Origin: Morinoia aosen
Lineage: Eukaryota > Arthropoda > Malacostraca > Amphipoda > Talitridae
Reading direction: 5' to 3'
DNA length: 64,000 nucleotides
NCBI GenBank assembly: GCA_030386875.1
Contig: CM059560.1
Coordinates: forward strand, 32,296,183-32,360,182
The notes beneath the pieces were generated by a model. The model was not told the origin of the DNA. It did not search any database and saw only the letters and a list, made by a program, of their open reading frames with translations. Made by a program: the position numbers and the translations under genes. This document shows positions 46,935 to 57,710 of the stretch, piece after piece. How positions within the stretch are numbered: the stretch's first letter is position 1; each line of letters begins with the position of its first letter.

Positions 46935-47160
46935 TCAAGAGACGTGCGCCGGCCGAGGAGTGCCGCTGAGCCGCTGCAACGCCTCCACTGCGTGAGGCGA
47001 AGACAGAATGGCGCGAAGTCGCTGCAGGAACTTCTCCTTGCCGCGCCGGGCCACGAGAGCGCAGAGCTGCCCCGGCTCCAATCTTCGGTTTGGAGCTTCA
47101 CGAAGTGCTAACATGGTTATGAAGAAGTTCGTATTTTCACGATAGTTGACATCCAATTTT
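46935..47160 (-). other. GC-rich open segment, possible terminal exon
   Basis: On minus, an open frame ends at TGA-proximal stop 46935 and includes LALREAPNRRLEPGQLCALV and RRGKEKFLQRLRAIL, a basic amphipathic-looking stretch. It is strikingly GC-rich for this region, as are exons 1 and 3 of the channel gene. A pyrimidine stretch ending AG lies upstream (about 47170), but joining it to the donor at 47208 does not keep frame. No family is recognised. Confidence 0.22.
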
Positions 47161-47209
47161 TCTTCATAGAATAATAAACAAAAAAAGATCTTGAATGAAA
47201 ATGTCTTAC

Positions 47210-47383
47210 GTCTAGGTCCCAGGTAAACGACGATGATGTCCCGAAACCAAGGAGAGCTATTGGAGCTTCCTTTCCTGGTGACCGAGTGCTGAAGCCTGAA
47301 GCGCTGAAGTGCTTCCAGCTCTCAAGTGTTGAAGCGCCTGCAGAATCTGATAATTTTCGGTAGAGCTCGTTTGCGTTCTTAAT
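47210..47383 (-). other. Candidate internal exon, 174 nt, bounded by acceptor- and donor-like sites
   Basis: On minus the stretch is preceded by TTCTTGAGTCACCTGCAG and followed by GTAAGA (GT at 47209-47208), and one frame is open for exactly 58 codons (contains NELYRKLSDSAGASTLE and SPGKEAPIALLGFG). Just upstream an ATG at about 47435 opens MTHLLFLITALLLESPA, a signal-peptide-like string that then hits a stop. The product is not recognised, and all of this could be chance. Confidence 0.2.
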
Positions 47384-47459
47384 CTGCAGGTGACTCAAGA
47401 AGAAGAGCGGTAATCAAGAACAGCAAGTGTGTCATGGTTAGGCTTGTTGGTAGACAAGC

Positions 47460-48848
47460 CCAGCACAAGCGTTAACTCTTTCCATAGTGCGTTTAAATTT
47501 AAATATTGAAATTAGATTTGTTTATATTGGTGTCACAAAAATTAAACTTACATTTTGCCCATGGCTCGTTTTATTCTACATCAGTCCCGAACATCGGAAC
47601 GTCGATGACACAATGCGGAAGTATGGACGAAAGGAAAAATACAATTTGTGTCGTGGAATATTGAGCGCAATTCATTTATCAGCGACGCTGTGTTCAACAC
47701 GAATTTTATCGTTCAAAAACATGGAAAATGTTCATGCCCTGAAATGGCGGAACTCATCGCACGCTGTGATGCTCGCACAAGATGCCGATAGGACAGCCTT
47801 ACACCAAAGGGCCTCGCATTGTTAGGCACTTGGCCATTTGATTTGAAATAATACGGCGGGTTTTCTCCCGTGCCAACTGGAATAATTAGCTGCAAGATAT
47901 AACCTCCTTAACCATTTGAGTACGAAAATTTAAATTGCTTCGGAAGAAATTTCCATGGGGATAAAGTTATCAGTACCCTGAAATATCAGTGAAATTACCC
48001 TAGTGCGGGTGTTTTTCTCTTAAGCAAGCACCTACTTATTTCAATTTGAAAAGTTATGAGTCTCTAAAGCTTTATGCTTGGCGAAGGAAATTTACGATAT
48101 TGAAAATAAAGTTTTTGAATTTTCTAAGAAATCATACATAGGCCCAAACTTAAAAGAAAACGAAGGTCCGAAAAAAACTTACTCAAGGTAAATTGAAAGG
48201 TTATAAATATGTTGCACGGACTCTGTGGCGTGAACTTTGAGGTAATCAATGGTAATTTACGCGAGCAGGTTTCTGGAATGTCTAAAAAATAGTTTCGTGA
48301 ATATTACTTTCCCTAATTTTGTTTTTCACCAAAAAAATAAATATTCTAAAAATATTCCCTCACTAGTTAAATTACCTTATGATTATGTCAGATGCCTTAA
48401 GCTGAAAGCATTATCGATCTCGGCACTAGAGGAACCATCAGTACCCAAAGGGATAAAAAAGGCATATTTAAATATGTACATATTAAGTATGGCAACTAAA
48501 CCCTTTTAGTTGCCATAGTGTTTATTTTTAGTTTTTATCGTAATTACTGGGCAGTGATGGTAGGACCCGTAAAAATTTTATACACCTTGGTACTTAAGCC
48601 TAATAATCCTAAAAAACTACACTATTGAGCAATGGAAAGGTACAGTATGTCAATATTCGTAATAAGTTCTTTTCGTTATGGCTCCGAAGCGCAAGTCTTA
48701 GCACTGGAGCCGACTCTCAAAACCACAAGGTTATTAAAAAGTAGCTCCCTATTTTAAAAATCCTATAAGTTTTATAAGCAGTTATTTTTTGCTTAAATTT
48801 TCGATGTATGTTCCTCAATATATGACAATTTAATTGCTCTTGTTTTTT
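47460..48848. other. Anonymous region
   Basis: No recognisable gene. Short frames at 47487-47825 (+) and 48249-48509 (+) have no domain. Confidence 0.4.
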
Positions 48849-49012
48849 TTGATTGATTATTTTGCATTCCAAATTCGAAGGTACATAGAGATATCCGGAC
48901 GTGCTGCTCCCCATGTGAACAAGCGTGCTGCTGGCTGGGCACGCTCGTTTAAAGTTAGACATCCGTACATCTCTATGGGCCTTCGAATTGGAATACAAAA
49001 TAATCAGTAATT
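48849..49012. repeat. Nested foldback (hairpin) element, about 164 bp
   Basis: The outer stem pairs GATTATTTTGCATTCCAA (about 48852) with TTGGAATACAAAATAATC (about 48990) and continues through TTCGAAGG and CATAGAGATATCCGGACGT. A second, inner stem pairs AACAAGCGTGC with GCACGCTCGTT around a 10-bp loop (48918-48949). The arms are unlike the AT-rich flanks. It may be a small MITE, but no clear target duplication was found. Confidence 0.75.
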
Positions 49013-49351
49013 GAGCTTGTACCTTAGTCAGCACTCATAACCTTTCGTCATTGAAAAACTCCTCATGAAATTTTTAAATTCGTAGTTGATTCCAACGAGG
49101 AAAAAATTGAGTGATACTGAAATATGATTGTTTCTTTGTAAGGATTTTTAATTCACCTTCAGTGTGTTCGATAAGTTAGAAATTATGTAATGTGGAGAGT
49201 TACGCTATTTAGGTATAGCTCTCTTTGTCCCACCACTTTTATCAATCGGCTTCTTTTTTTATAGACTATTTTGAGACTGTCAGCTGTGATTATACAATTA
49301 TATAAGCTCATATATAAAAGTAAAATGACATCTCTGTGTGTGAATGCAATA

Positions 49352-49562
49352 CAATATCATTGGCTCTACCTGCAGTGGATGTGGCATAACATTAATTCTA
49401 TCTCCAGTGGATTTGGCATATCATCGGCTCGACCTGCAGTGGAAGTGGCATAACAATGTCTCAACCTTCAATGGATGTTGTATAACATTGGCTCTGCCTG
49501 CATTGGATGTGGCATAACAAAATCACACCCTGCAATGGATGTGGCATAACATTAGTTCTCCC
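49352..49562. repeat. 32-bp tandem repeat, about 6.5 units
   Basis: GTGGCATAACATT ... CTGCAGTGGAT units recur every 32 bp with moderate divergence and end at the edge of a GC-rich patch. Confidence 0.85.
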
Positions 49563-52500
49563 GGTGATAGGCCATCCGACAACATCGCTCGCAGATCGTC
49601 GGTTGAAGCAACATGGCCGCGAGATGAGCCGGATTTTACGAGCGCGTTGCGGCCTGGGGCTCCTCTGATCGAGTCACGTCGGGCGAGACTCGTAAAATAC
49701 CAATGCAAGTTTTTACGAGCCTCTCAAGAATACTTTTGCTCACGTTTGTACTTCCAGCGGCGTGCAGTTGCGTGGGAGCAACGCAAATATTTTAGGGCTT
49801 TCGAAGCGGCTGCTGCTTCTTGCTCATTGAAAGCAACTTGCGAATTGGGGCTTAGATTCTCGAGGTTAGCGAAGTGCCGTGACTTTTATGGACACTGAAG
49901 GAGCTTGTCAATCTCAGAACTTCGGGGAGTTTTACTGATACGATCACTGATCTTGTTTTGATCTCTTTTATTTTACATGTGACGCATTTCCAAATTTCGT
50001 GGCTCTCACAGAGGTTTCGTTCTGAGAACCCGGTGGTAAGTGTTGAATATTGAACGCTGGCTGTAATGTTGGGCCTATTTGATGCGCTTGGAAATTCAGC
50101 CACCAAAGTGCAAGCGCGCAAAATGAATCCTGTCTTGCGTACATTGGGACTTCAACAGGGAGTTCAACATTGTGAGTTAATAAGGAATGTTGATTTTTGG
50201 ACTTTTTAGGCGATGATAACCGTCACAAAATATACAATAAAAAGAATTATATGTATGTTAACAGTAAGATATTAATTTAGCTTAAATTTTGCTCTCAATG
50301 AATCCCCTTAACGACGAAGTCTATTAATTTTTGCTTAAAAAGTTACGTAGTTTTCATTCTACATGAGCGAAAGGTTTAATTTTTGGTGTAAAAAAAGCCT
50401 GGGAAAAGAGGAACGCATGGGACGAAGCACGAGGGTGTTACTACGGGGTGAGGGAAGTGATATCTGCATCGCGGCGAGAGAAGGCGTCAGTTGGGGGTAG
50501 CTGAGGGGAGAAGCGTGGGGCTACCTCCTTATTATGGTTACTTGGTACAGAATTCGTGTGCATCAGAGGAGTTGTAAATATGAATAGTGAAAATTTGATC
50601 TTACATTGAGGGGTTGCCACGACGCCAATAGATTTGGGTGATACAAATACTCATTCAATTTACATGTTCACGCGGAGGCAAGTCAAGGGTATCTCGAAGT
50701 TTGGATATTTTGCGCTAATAATAGGCATCGGGGGAATTCAAAATGATTTACATAGAACAAGGAATTGAGCAGATACACAAAGAGAGGCTTGACAACGTAG
50801 GATGTGTTCGGAAAGTGTAAACCGCGCCGGAAGCACGTCTCTGCGTTGGCCTCATTCTTCAGGCAATATGTATCTACCTGTTACAGCGTGTTTTTCTATG
50901 TGGTAGACCATTTTAGGACGAAAGTAAGCATAAGGAGACATATTTCAGAGAATTTCATTTTGTACGTACAGATGAGTGGGAATAAGAAGTTTAGCCATGT
51001 TGGCAACCGTCACTTAGAGCGCCCTTTTTAGAAGAGACACCACAGCTGCTCAAAAATATCAATACTCGGAGGCGTCCGTCATTAATTGCAAACTTTGATG
51101 GCCTCCTCAATTTTTTTGTATTCACTCACCAATTTATGGCAATTCAACGTTCATCAGTAGGTATAAAATATTTCGGAACAGGGTCAATTTATCAGTGACA
51201 GTGTGGATAAACACTGAGTTACTAATTTAATAAACTCTAAATTTTAATGAGAGTAACTGGAGTTAATCATTTATGCTTTCCTAAAGCATAGATTAAAGTT
51301 TGAGTCTTCTTCATTAAACGATAGGATGATTGAAGTAGAAAACGCGAGTCCAGATTTTATGCTGGAAAATTTCATAGGCAGGGCAAGCTAGAAGTATTAA
51401 TACTTCCTACTTTGTACTCTGATTAGTTTTTTTTTTCAATTTTGAGGATATTTCACACGGGCAATGAATAATTATAATTTTGTACACATATGTGGTAATT
51501 TGATCCCAGGGATGGGAATAAAGAAAGAGAAGATCTTACTTCGCAACGTAACAAGCCGTCGTCAAACATCCCGATGTGGTGAGACGTTGGATGCTCTTCC
51601 CCGTCGGCGTGCAGCAGACGTGCCAACAATATGAAGCAAAAATTAGGGTGTAGGGAGCCACTTCGACGTCAAATAAGTAACCGGTCGGAGGAACCACAGC
51701 GAATGTCATTATCTTACTTTTGTAGTATCAAACGACTGGCTAATACTGGGTGCCTAACACAACCTGCAAACAAAGTGCTCATCACAATAGTCAAAATAGG
51801 CTCCGCAGAAGCACTTCAGAATAACATCGAAATGGAAGCTTCTTCTGAATTTTATACCTGTTCAACAATTCTCCTTAGCCGTGATTTAAGCCATCTCGTA
51901 GACTTCGACATCAATTCACCCATTCTGCAATTTATTCTTGTTCGGTCTCCTGCAAATTCCAAGAGAACCCTACTCTCGCTTCAAAATGCGACAAGGACAT
52001 GTGAAAAATTTCTGTACGCTGCGAGATAAAATCAATAACAGGAGGATCGCGGCAACTGAACACGGTGAAGCAGCGCGACTAGAACTCTTCCCACGCCAAC
52101 AGCAGAGCGAGCTAGGCAGGTAACAGCAAAAATTTCTTGAGAGATGGTGTTCTTAGTGCGAGATTAATCTTTTAAAAAGTGAGTTAATACCGATATCTCA
52201 AGTGTAATTGATGTTGGGTCATCCATTAATCATCAACACCAAAAATTGGTGTCTGTTTGATGGTCCAGCGGGAAAATAAATTATGTCGCCTATGTAGAAC
52301 TTATTCATAGAAATCTATTGTTTAGGAATGAGGCGTGTTCGGTTATCAATGTTTTCTATACATTGCGATATTGCGGCTCTTCCCATGTGTGTAATGTGCC
52401 TTTTGATTGTATGATGGCTTGGTATTGAAGCTTCTAATGCATCACTCAACATTTTACCTCTAATTTTTGTGGTTCACTTGTATTTTCCAATGTTATTCTG

Positions 52501-52985
52501 TGCTAATACACTTTGAGATAGGTTTGTCTCATAGTCACATTCGGATTTTATTTATTGTAACATTCGGGCGCCACCGTGCATAACTTCCGTACTTACTTTA
52601 AAATAAAATAATCGTAGCTGTCAGCGTGTCTTTAGGATCCTCTCGTTGATCAAACTTATGAAGTGCAGGACTTTCACTCTTTCTCTTACAGTATTTCCCT
52701 CTCTTTGAGATTCTCCGTTCTCCAATTTTTCTAATTTTTTCTTCTCTCCCTGCCGAGAGTTTAAATCCCTTATTCGACACCTGATTCTCAACTCTGCAAA
52801 GAGTAGGCGCCGGGACACAAAATATTGGAAATTTTCTCTATACATCAATAATTATAGACATAAAGTCATTCGAAGTGCGAGTTTCGTTGACCGAAAAACA
52901 CGGGTCGAAGCTGGACGCAATCGTCCGTACAGTGGTGGTGGTGGTTGTTGAGGTACGATCTTTCAGTCTAAGTGCTGTCAAGTTA
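49563..52985. other. Anonymous region with GC-rich patches
   Basis: 49563-49720 is GC-rich and open on both strands (plus 49539-49898; minus 49523-49708 with SSRGHVASTDDLRAMLSDG). No domain is recognised, but composition and frame length make an exon conceivable. 50400-50520 is another GC-rich patch, with no long frame. A 132-codon plus frame at 51631-52029 has no recognisable domain. A pyrimidine-rich stretch covers 52660-52760. Confidence 0.35.
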
Positions 52986-53345
52986 TACAGGGTGGTGCAA
53001 AAGTTACTTCACCATTTTTAAAATTTAATACACGACGACTAATACAGCTATAAAAATATTAAACGAAAAAGATAATATGCAAGGCTTATTATGTAAATAT
53101 ATCCTTTAAATGTTATACATTATTATTTAAATACAAGCGTATTTCACGCACAGTATATTTCATTACTTCTTCAAAATATCTGGATTCTGGAGTTATAGTG
53201 TAGATTTATTTTATGATGTTTTTAACTCAAGGGGAGTATTAGGCATATTGATCTGCTACAATTCTCTATTAAACAAGTTGAATTATCGTTGCATCCATGT
53301 TGAATTGCATATACTCAAATCTGCTGCAACACTCAATGAAACACA

Positions 53346-54487
53346 TTAAGGGGGTCAACCCAGGCCCCTGTTCGCCCCTGCCAGGCCCCTGTTTATCCGA
53401 TGAGCAATTTTTTTGTTGTTGTTCACAAAGGACCCTTAGGTGGTGGACTATTCGGTCCTAAAGTTTTATGGCGCTACGGACACTAGATCCTTACCCCAGG
53501 GGGTGTAAGGGGACCAAAAATCCTGAATTTTCGACTCCATATGAAAAGCAAACAAAACTAAAAATAAAAAATATGAAAGCTTAACTTTCTTTAAAATGTT
53601 TCAAGGATTCTAAAACTGTCTTTGGTTTTACTCTAGCAAAAAACTCAATGAGTTCTATTCTTTTGAAATATCAATAAAAATGAACTAAAAAACAAATATC
53701 TCCATTTTTTTCAAAAAACTAAGGCCTGAATCGAAAAAATGAATAGAATAAATTGTGTTTTTTTTTAAATTTACATATTATAGTCACATGTCATAAAAAT
53801 CAGACTACATATATATAAAATTTCATAATTTTTATAAAAAATATTTTTTTTTGTATATTACAATGCGCAGTGTGAATATGAAATTATGCATAGAGATTAT
53901 CGAAATAAAAATGAAAACAGCATTCAATTACATAAATTGTCCATTATATTACAGTTCAGATAGAAATTTACTTATGCCTTATTACTAACAACCCTTATTT
54001 TCAACATTCAAAAGAATAGAAGTCAGTGAGTTTTTATGTTAGGAAAAAACAAAGACAGTTTTAGAATCCTTGGAACATTTCCGACAAAGTTACGGTCCCT
54101 TGTTTCCAATTGTACGTATGATTTTTTTTAGCATGGCTCAAAACCCAAAATTTGTGTATATATAATTAGTGATGAGATATCGCATATAAAAATGCGAAAA
54201 GTTTCAAATGGAAAATTTGAGACCGTAACTTTTTAAGCAATGCTTCAAGGATTCTAAAACTTTCTTTGGTTTTGTTCTAGCATAAAACTCAATGACTTCT
54301 ATTCTTTTGAAATATCCATAAAAATGTACCAAAAAAGTAATATTTCGTATTTTTCAAAAAAATATGGCCTAAATCGAAAAAGTTTACACGAGTTAAATAT
54401 TTTTTTTTTTCAACGAATACCTGCAGTGGCCAAACTTCAAACGAATCGGATAAAAATTTAAAAATCTCTGGGTTGGTCCCCTAAAGA
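53346..54487. mobile_element. TIR-bounded insertion, about 1.14 kb
   Basis: The left end TTAAGGGGGTCAACCCAGG is mirrored by CTGGGTTGGTCCCCTAAAG at about 54469-54487. Inside, a block of about 140 bp (TTCAAGGATTCTAAAACT ... TTCTATTCTTTTGAAATAT) occurs at 53580-53690 in plus, at 53998-54100 in minus and at 54240-54350 in plus orientation. No coding capacity. Confidence 0.6.
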
Positions 54488-54649
54488 GGAACGTCTACCC
54501 AGAATTAGAAAAATGACTGTCACGTTTGTTGTATGGGAACTAGATCAATGAAATTTGGCATACGTATGTATTTTTGATAGGGCTACAGGTGCGTATTGGA
54601 AAATTTTCTGAATTTTGAACTAACTACTGAAATAATAGGGAAAAATTGA

Positions 54650-54985
54650 TGGAAAAATAGGGTAATTTCAAAATCAATCTCCTCCTTAAGTTATTATCGT
54701 AGAGCAATGACTCAGGTTTCACTGAATGCGCAAAACGTTATTTCATAGCTGGACGGAGAATGTGATCGAAATTCGTGAAAGTTCAGTTTTTATGATATTA
54801 CAATTTAGGTTTTGGAAAGTTTAGGGTTTTTTCCGTAGATTTTCAAATGTAACTAAAAAAGTAGTATGAATTTAATTTCGATTCTCCGTCCAGCTATGCA
54901 GCCACTTTTTACGCATTTAATGAAATCTAAATCATTGCTTTACCATAGTAACTTTCGGAGCGGATAGCTTTTGAAAATACCCTAT
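54650..54985. repeat. Palindrome with arms of about 150 bp
   Basis: AGCAATGACTCAGGTTTCA ... CATAGCTGGACGGAGAAT (left arm) is mirrored by ATTCTCCGTCCAGCTATG ... ATCATTGCTTTA-type sequence (right arm, 54885-54945); the centre is near 54820. AGGGTAATTTCAAAA at the left pairs with TTTTGAAAATACCCT at the right. Confidence 0.8.
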
Positions 54986-55239
54986 TTTCCCATTTTCAAC
55001 TGTTCAGTGAGAACATTTTTCTAAAAACTTTCATTTTTCTCATTTGCAAGCTATGTTGATTAGAAAAATTGACGCGGTTGATGTTCTGAAAGTTATCTGA
55101 ACATACAAATATCTTTTCTTGTAAGTTTTTGTTATTCCTTGAAGGAACCTGTACCACAGGTACCAAGAGACGTTTAGAACTGGTATCATAGATACGTTTC
55201 ACCGCTCCAGGAGCGCACACTACCGCGTCTTCCTCGACG

Positions 55240-55715
55240 CACTCCTCCTTCGCCTTCGTTTCTTCCTCTCGCGGAGCGAAGAACGTTGTGTAGCTTTGCT
55301 AGATTGTAAACTAAAGAGTTCTGTGTCGAAAAGACGAACACAACATAATCCAGATATTTCTCGTTCATGTCTAATGCGGTGACTGTCGCACGCTATCAGC
55401 TGCAATCAAATCCACCCCCTTTCCCCCTCGTTTCCCCCTCTCACGAAGCCAGGAACGTTCTGAACCTTTGCCAGCTTGTAAAATAAGGACTTCTGTATTG
55501 AATAAAGCAATAAAAACAACAAAAAAGAACTTTCAGGGGCATCCACTTGCTGGTTAGCGCTGGCTCCTGATTGGACCCCTCCCCCCCTTCTCAACCCCAT
55601 TTCCTCCACTTATGATGCTCAGATCGTTCTGCAAGTTTTACAGCTTGTGAAGTAAGCATATCTCTAGCGTATAAAGCAATAAAAGAAAAAAACAGAAATT
55701 TTCGATATTCTGGGT
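55240..55715. repeat. Three diverged direct copies, about 180 bp apart
   Basis: The block CTCACGAAGCCAGGAACGTT ... TTTGCCAGCTTGTAAA ... CTTCTGTATTG recurs at about 55265, 55440 and 55615 with strong divergence. Each is preceded by a C-rich, pyrimidine-dominated stretch. Confidence 0.65.
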
Positions 55716-56119
55716 AGACGTCTGCCTTAAGTTACATATGCATTTCGTACCGATCTCGGTCTACTAGAACGTTCTTTGTCTGCTGTTACGTCGAAATATC
55801 TGAACCTTGAACTTATTTCAAAAATACAATGTTTGGGTCATTGCTGATAAAACCTTCTTACGAAGTCCCTCTGTACTGCAACTAACGATCCATTATGAGA
55901 GAAATAACTTTCCATTATCTTTCCTCGTTGGACCTTGCTGTATTTTGGAATTTTTGGGATATAACGATTGAGTGAATTTTCATTACAAAAATATGCTTCA
56001 AATACAAATCATTAATAGCCTACAGGATGAAACTTAAAGATTTTCTCTTTCATTTCCATGTAACGCATTTTTATAGCTGTGTAAGTTGTCGTGTAATAAA
56101 TGTTCAAAATGAACTTAAA

Positions 56120-57380
56120 AATGCCTAAAATTTCAAGGAAATTATTCAAATTTAATAGGAAACATTCCTAAGCCCAGCTCCATCTTCAGTTAAAAACGTA
56201 CAAATCATTAAGTCTGTGAATTAAAAGATAAAAAACTGTTAATGACAAGTATTGGAAGATATCACAAAAACAAAATATGTTAAAGTAAAATAAAATTCAT
56301 AAGACTGATATCTATTTTTTATTTGCTACGGGTATGAACAGTCAGTATTGTTAAGGGCAGATTTTCGTTTGAAAATGTGTAAAGATTCTGAAATCCTGGG
56401 GCCGTACGGGGCTTAAGGAGTCGAAGATAAGGAAGTCGGTAGAGGATATAGGTGCGTTGCATTTTTCAGCGTGATTGCGTACTGCGGAGTGAGAGGGTGT
56501 GCTAATTGAGCCTCACTACGGAAGTTTCTACCCCGATGCTGTGCCGCTCTGATATAAAAATTTCGTGACGTCATGCGGACATACGATGATGTTCACTGCA
56601 CACAACAGTAAGAATAAGCCAGAGATGTTCGCATCTCAATGGGAATCGTATCCGTGTACCTGAAAAAAGAAGCCACCTTAAAATTATTAACCAGAGCGAT
56701 GCGTAATTGGGAATTATGAAGATATTTTGCTAACAGTAATTTTAATTCACCTTACAATTTCCAAGATGGCGCTTACAACTGTCGTAACTTCCAGTTACGC
56801 GTCATTCTGCACGGTTAATCATTTTAAGGTGGCTTCTTTTTTCAGGTGCAAGGATACGATTCCCACTGATATGCGAGCCTCTCTGGTTTATTCTTACTGT
56901 TGTGTGCAGTGAACATCATCGTACGTCCGCGTGAGGTCACGAAATTTTTGTATCAGCGGGGCAGAACATCGGGTAGAAGCTTCCGTACTGGGACTCAATT
57001 ACCACACCCCTCTCACTACGCAGTGCGCAATCATGCAAAAAATGCAACGTATCTACATCTTCTGCAGACTTCAAAATCGTAGCCTCTGCCTCAGCCCTCA
57101 ATGACTTCGAGATTTTAGAGTCTTCACATAATTTTAAACGGAAACCTACCCTTAAAAATACTCACAGTTTATACCCATTAAAAATAGCAAATAGATAACA
57201 ATCTTTTCAATTTTATTTTACTCTGACACATTTTGTTTTTATGATATTTTTTATTGCCAGTCGGCCATTAAAATTTTTTTAATCTTGTCCTTGAGAGACA
57301 TAATGATTGGTACCTTTTGAACTGATGATGGAGCTAGACTCTGAAACGTTTTGCTGTTAAAAATGATTAATTTCTTCGGA
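56120..57380. repeat. Large imperfect palindrome, arms of about 570 bp, centre near 56,752
   Basis: Matching coordinates on the two arms sum to about 113,505 throughout: 56687 with 56818 (ATTAACC / GGTTAAT), 56655 with 56850 (CTGAAAAAAGAAGCCACCTT), 56590 with 56915 (ATGTTCACTGCACACAACAG), 56330 with 57170 (GGTATGAACAG / TTTATACCC), and 56190 with 57315. The spacer is about 120 bp. The arms are well diverged (about 80-90 percent by eye), so this is not a recent assembly fold. Confidence 0.88.
57322..57347 (+). ncRNA. Hammerhead-ribozyme-like core motif (weak)
   Basis: CTGATGA at 57322-57328 and GAAAC at 57343-57347 are spaced as in a hammerhead core, with GGAG/CTCT able to form a short helix II. 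I could not complete helix I. The palindrome's other arm has the degraded equivalent (CTGAAGATGGAGC, reverse complement of about 56168-56190), and the third copy at 57575 has lost GAAAC. Similar CTGATGATGGAGC strings are common in arthropod repeats, so function is doubtful. Confidence 0.25.
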
Positions 57381-57529
57381 ATTTTCCTCGTTATCAAGTT
57401 TCTCTTGAAGTTGCGGCTCAGGCCAACTACTAACCTGTTCAGATATGTTCAAAGTAGTAAAGTGACTTTTGCGCCATCCTGTATATTATAGCTAGTGCTA
57501 AGACTAAAAAAAAATGCCTCTTTTGCAGT

Positions 57530-57710
57530 GAAGTTTGATCTTTTATTTCAAAGATTTAATGATCTTTTACTTCACTTGATGATGGAGCTGGAATCCAATT
57601 TTTTTTCTAAATATATATGATTAAATTCCTTGAATTTTGTTTTTAAATTCTTAATAAAGCTGCAATTGAAGCCAACCTCTGACTTATTCAAGTCTACTTA
57701 CTGCTTACAG
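57530..57710 (+). repeat. Third copy of the palindrome's outer arm
   Basis: TTTAATGATC ... TTGATGATGGAGCTGGAATC ... AATTCCTTGAATTTTG ... GAAGCCAACCTCTGACTTATTCA parallels 57300-57440 in direct orientation with extra T-rich insertions. Confidence 0.6.

Larger units (their letters stand above)
54495..55738. mobile_element. TIR-bounded insertion, about 1.24 kb
   Basis: AACGTCTACCCAGAATTAG at the left is mirrored by ATTCTGGGTAGACGTCTGCC at about 55709-55728. It holds a palindrome (54650-54985) and a threefold tandem repeat (55240-55715). No coding capacity. It lies directly next to 53346-54487, so the two may be parts of one larger element. Confidence 0.5.
52986..57483. mobile_element. Composite of nested DNA-transposon debris, mariner-like outer TIRs
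   Basis: The left end TACAGGGTGGTGCAAAAGTT (52986) is mirrored at 57483, whose reverse complement begins TACAGGATGGCGCAAAAGTC; both abut TA, as expected for mariner/Tc1-type insertion. A second, inverted copy of the left subterminal block (ACACGACGACTAATACAGC at about 53031) is at 56065-56105. Between them lie two further TIR-bounded pieces (53346-54487 and 54495-55738), smaller palindromes and a large foldback (56120-57380). No transposase motif is readable. It may be one large foldback element with later insertions, or chance apposition of several. Confidence 0.5.
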
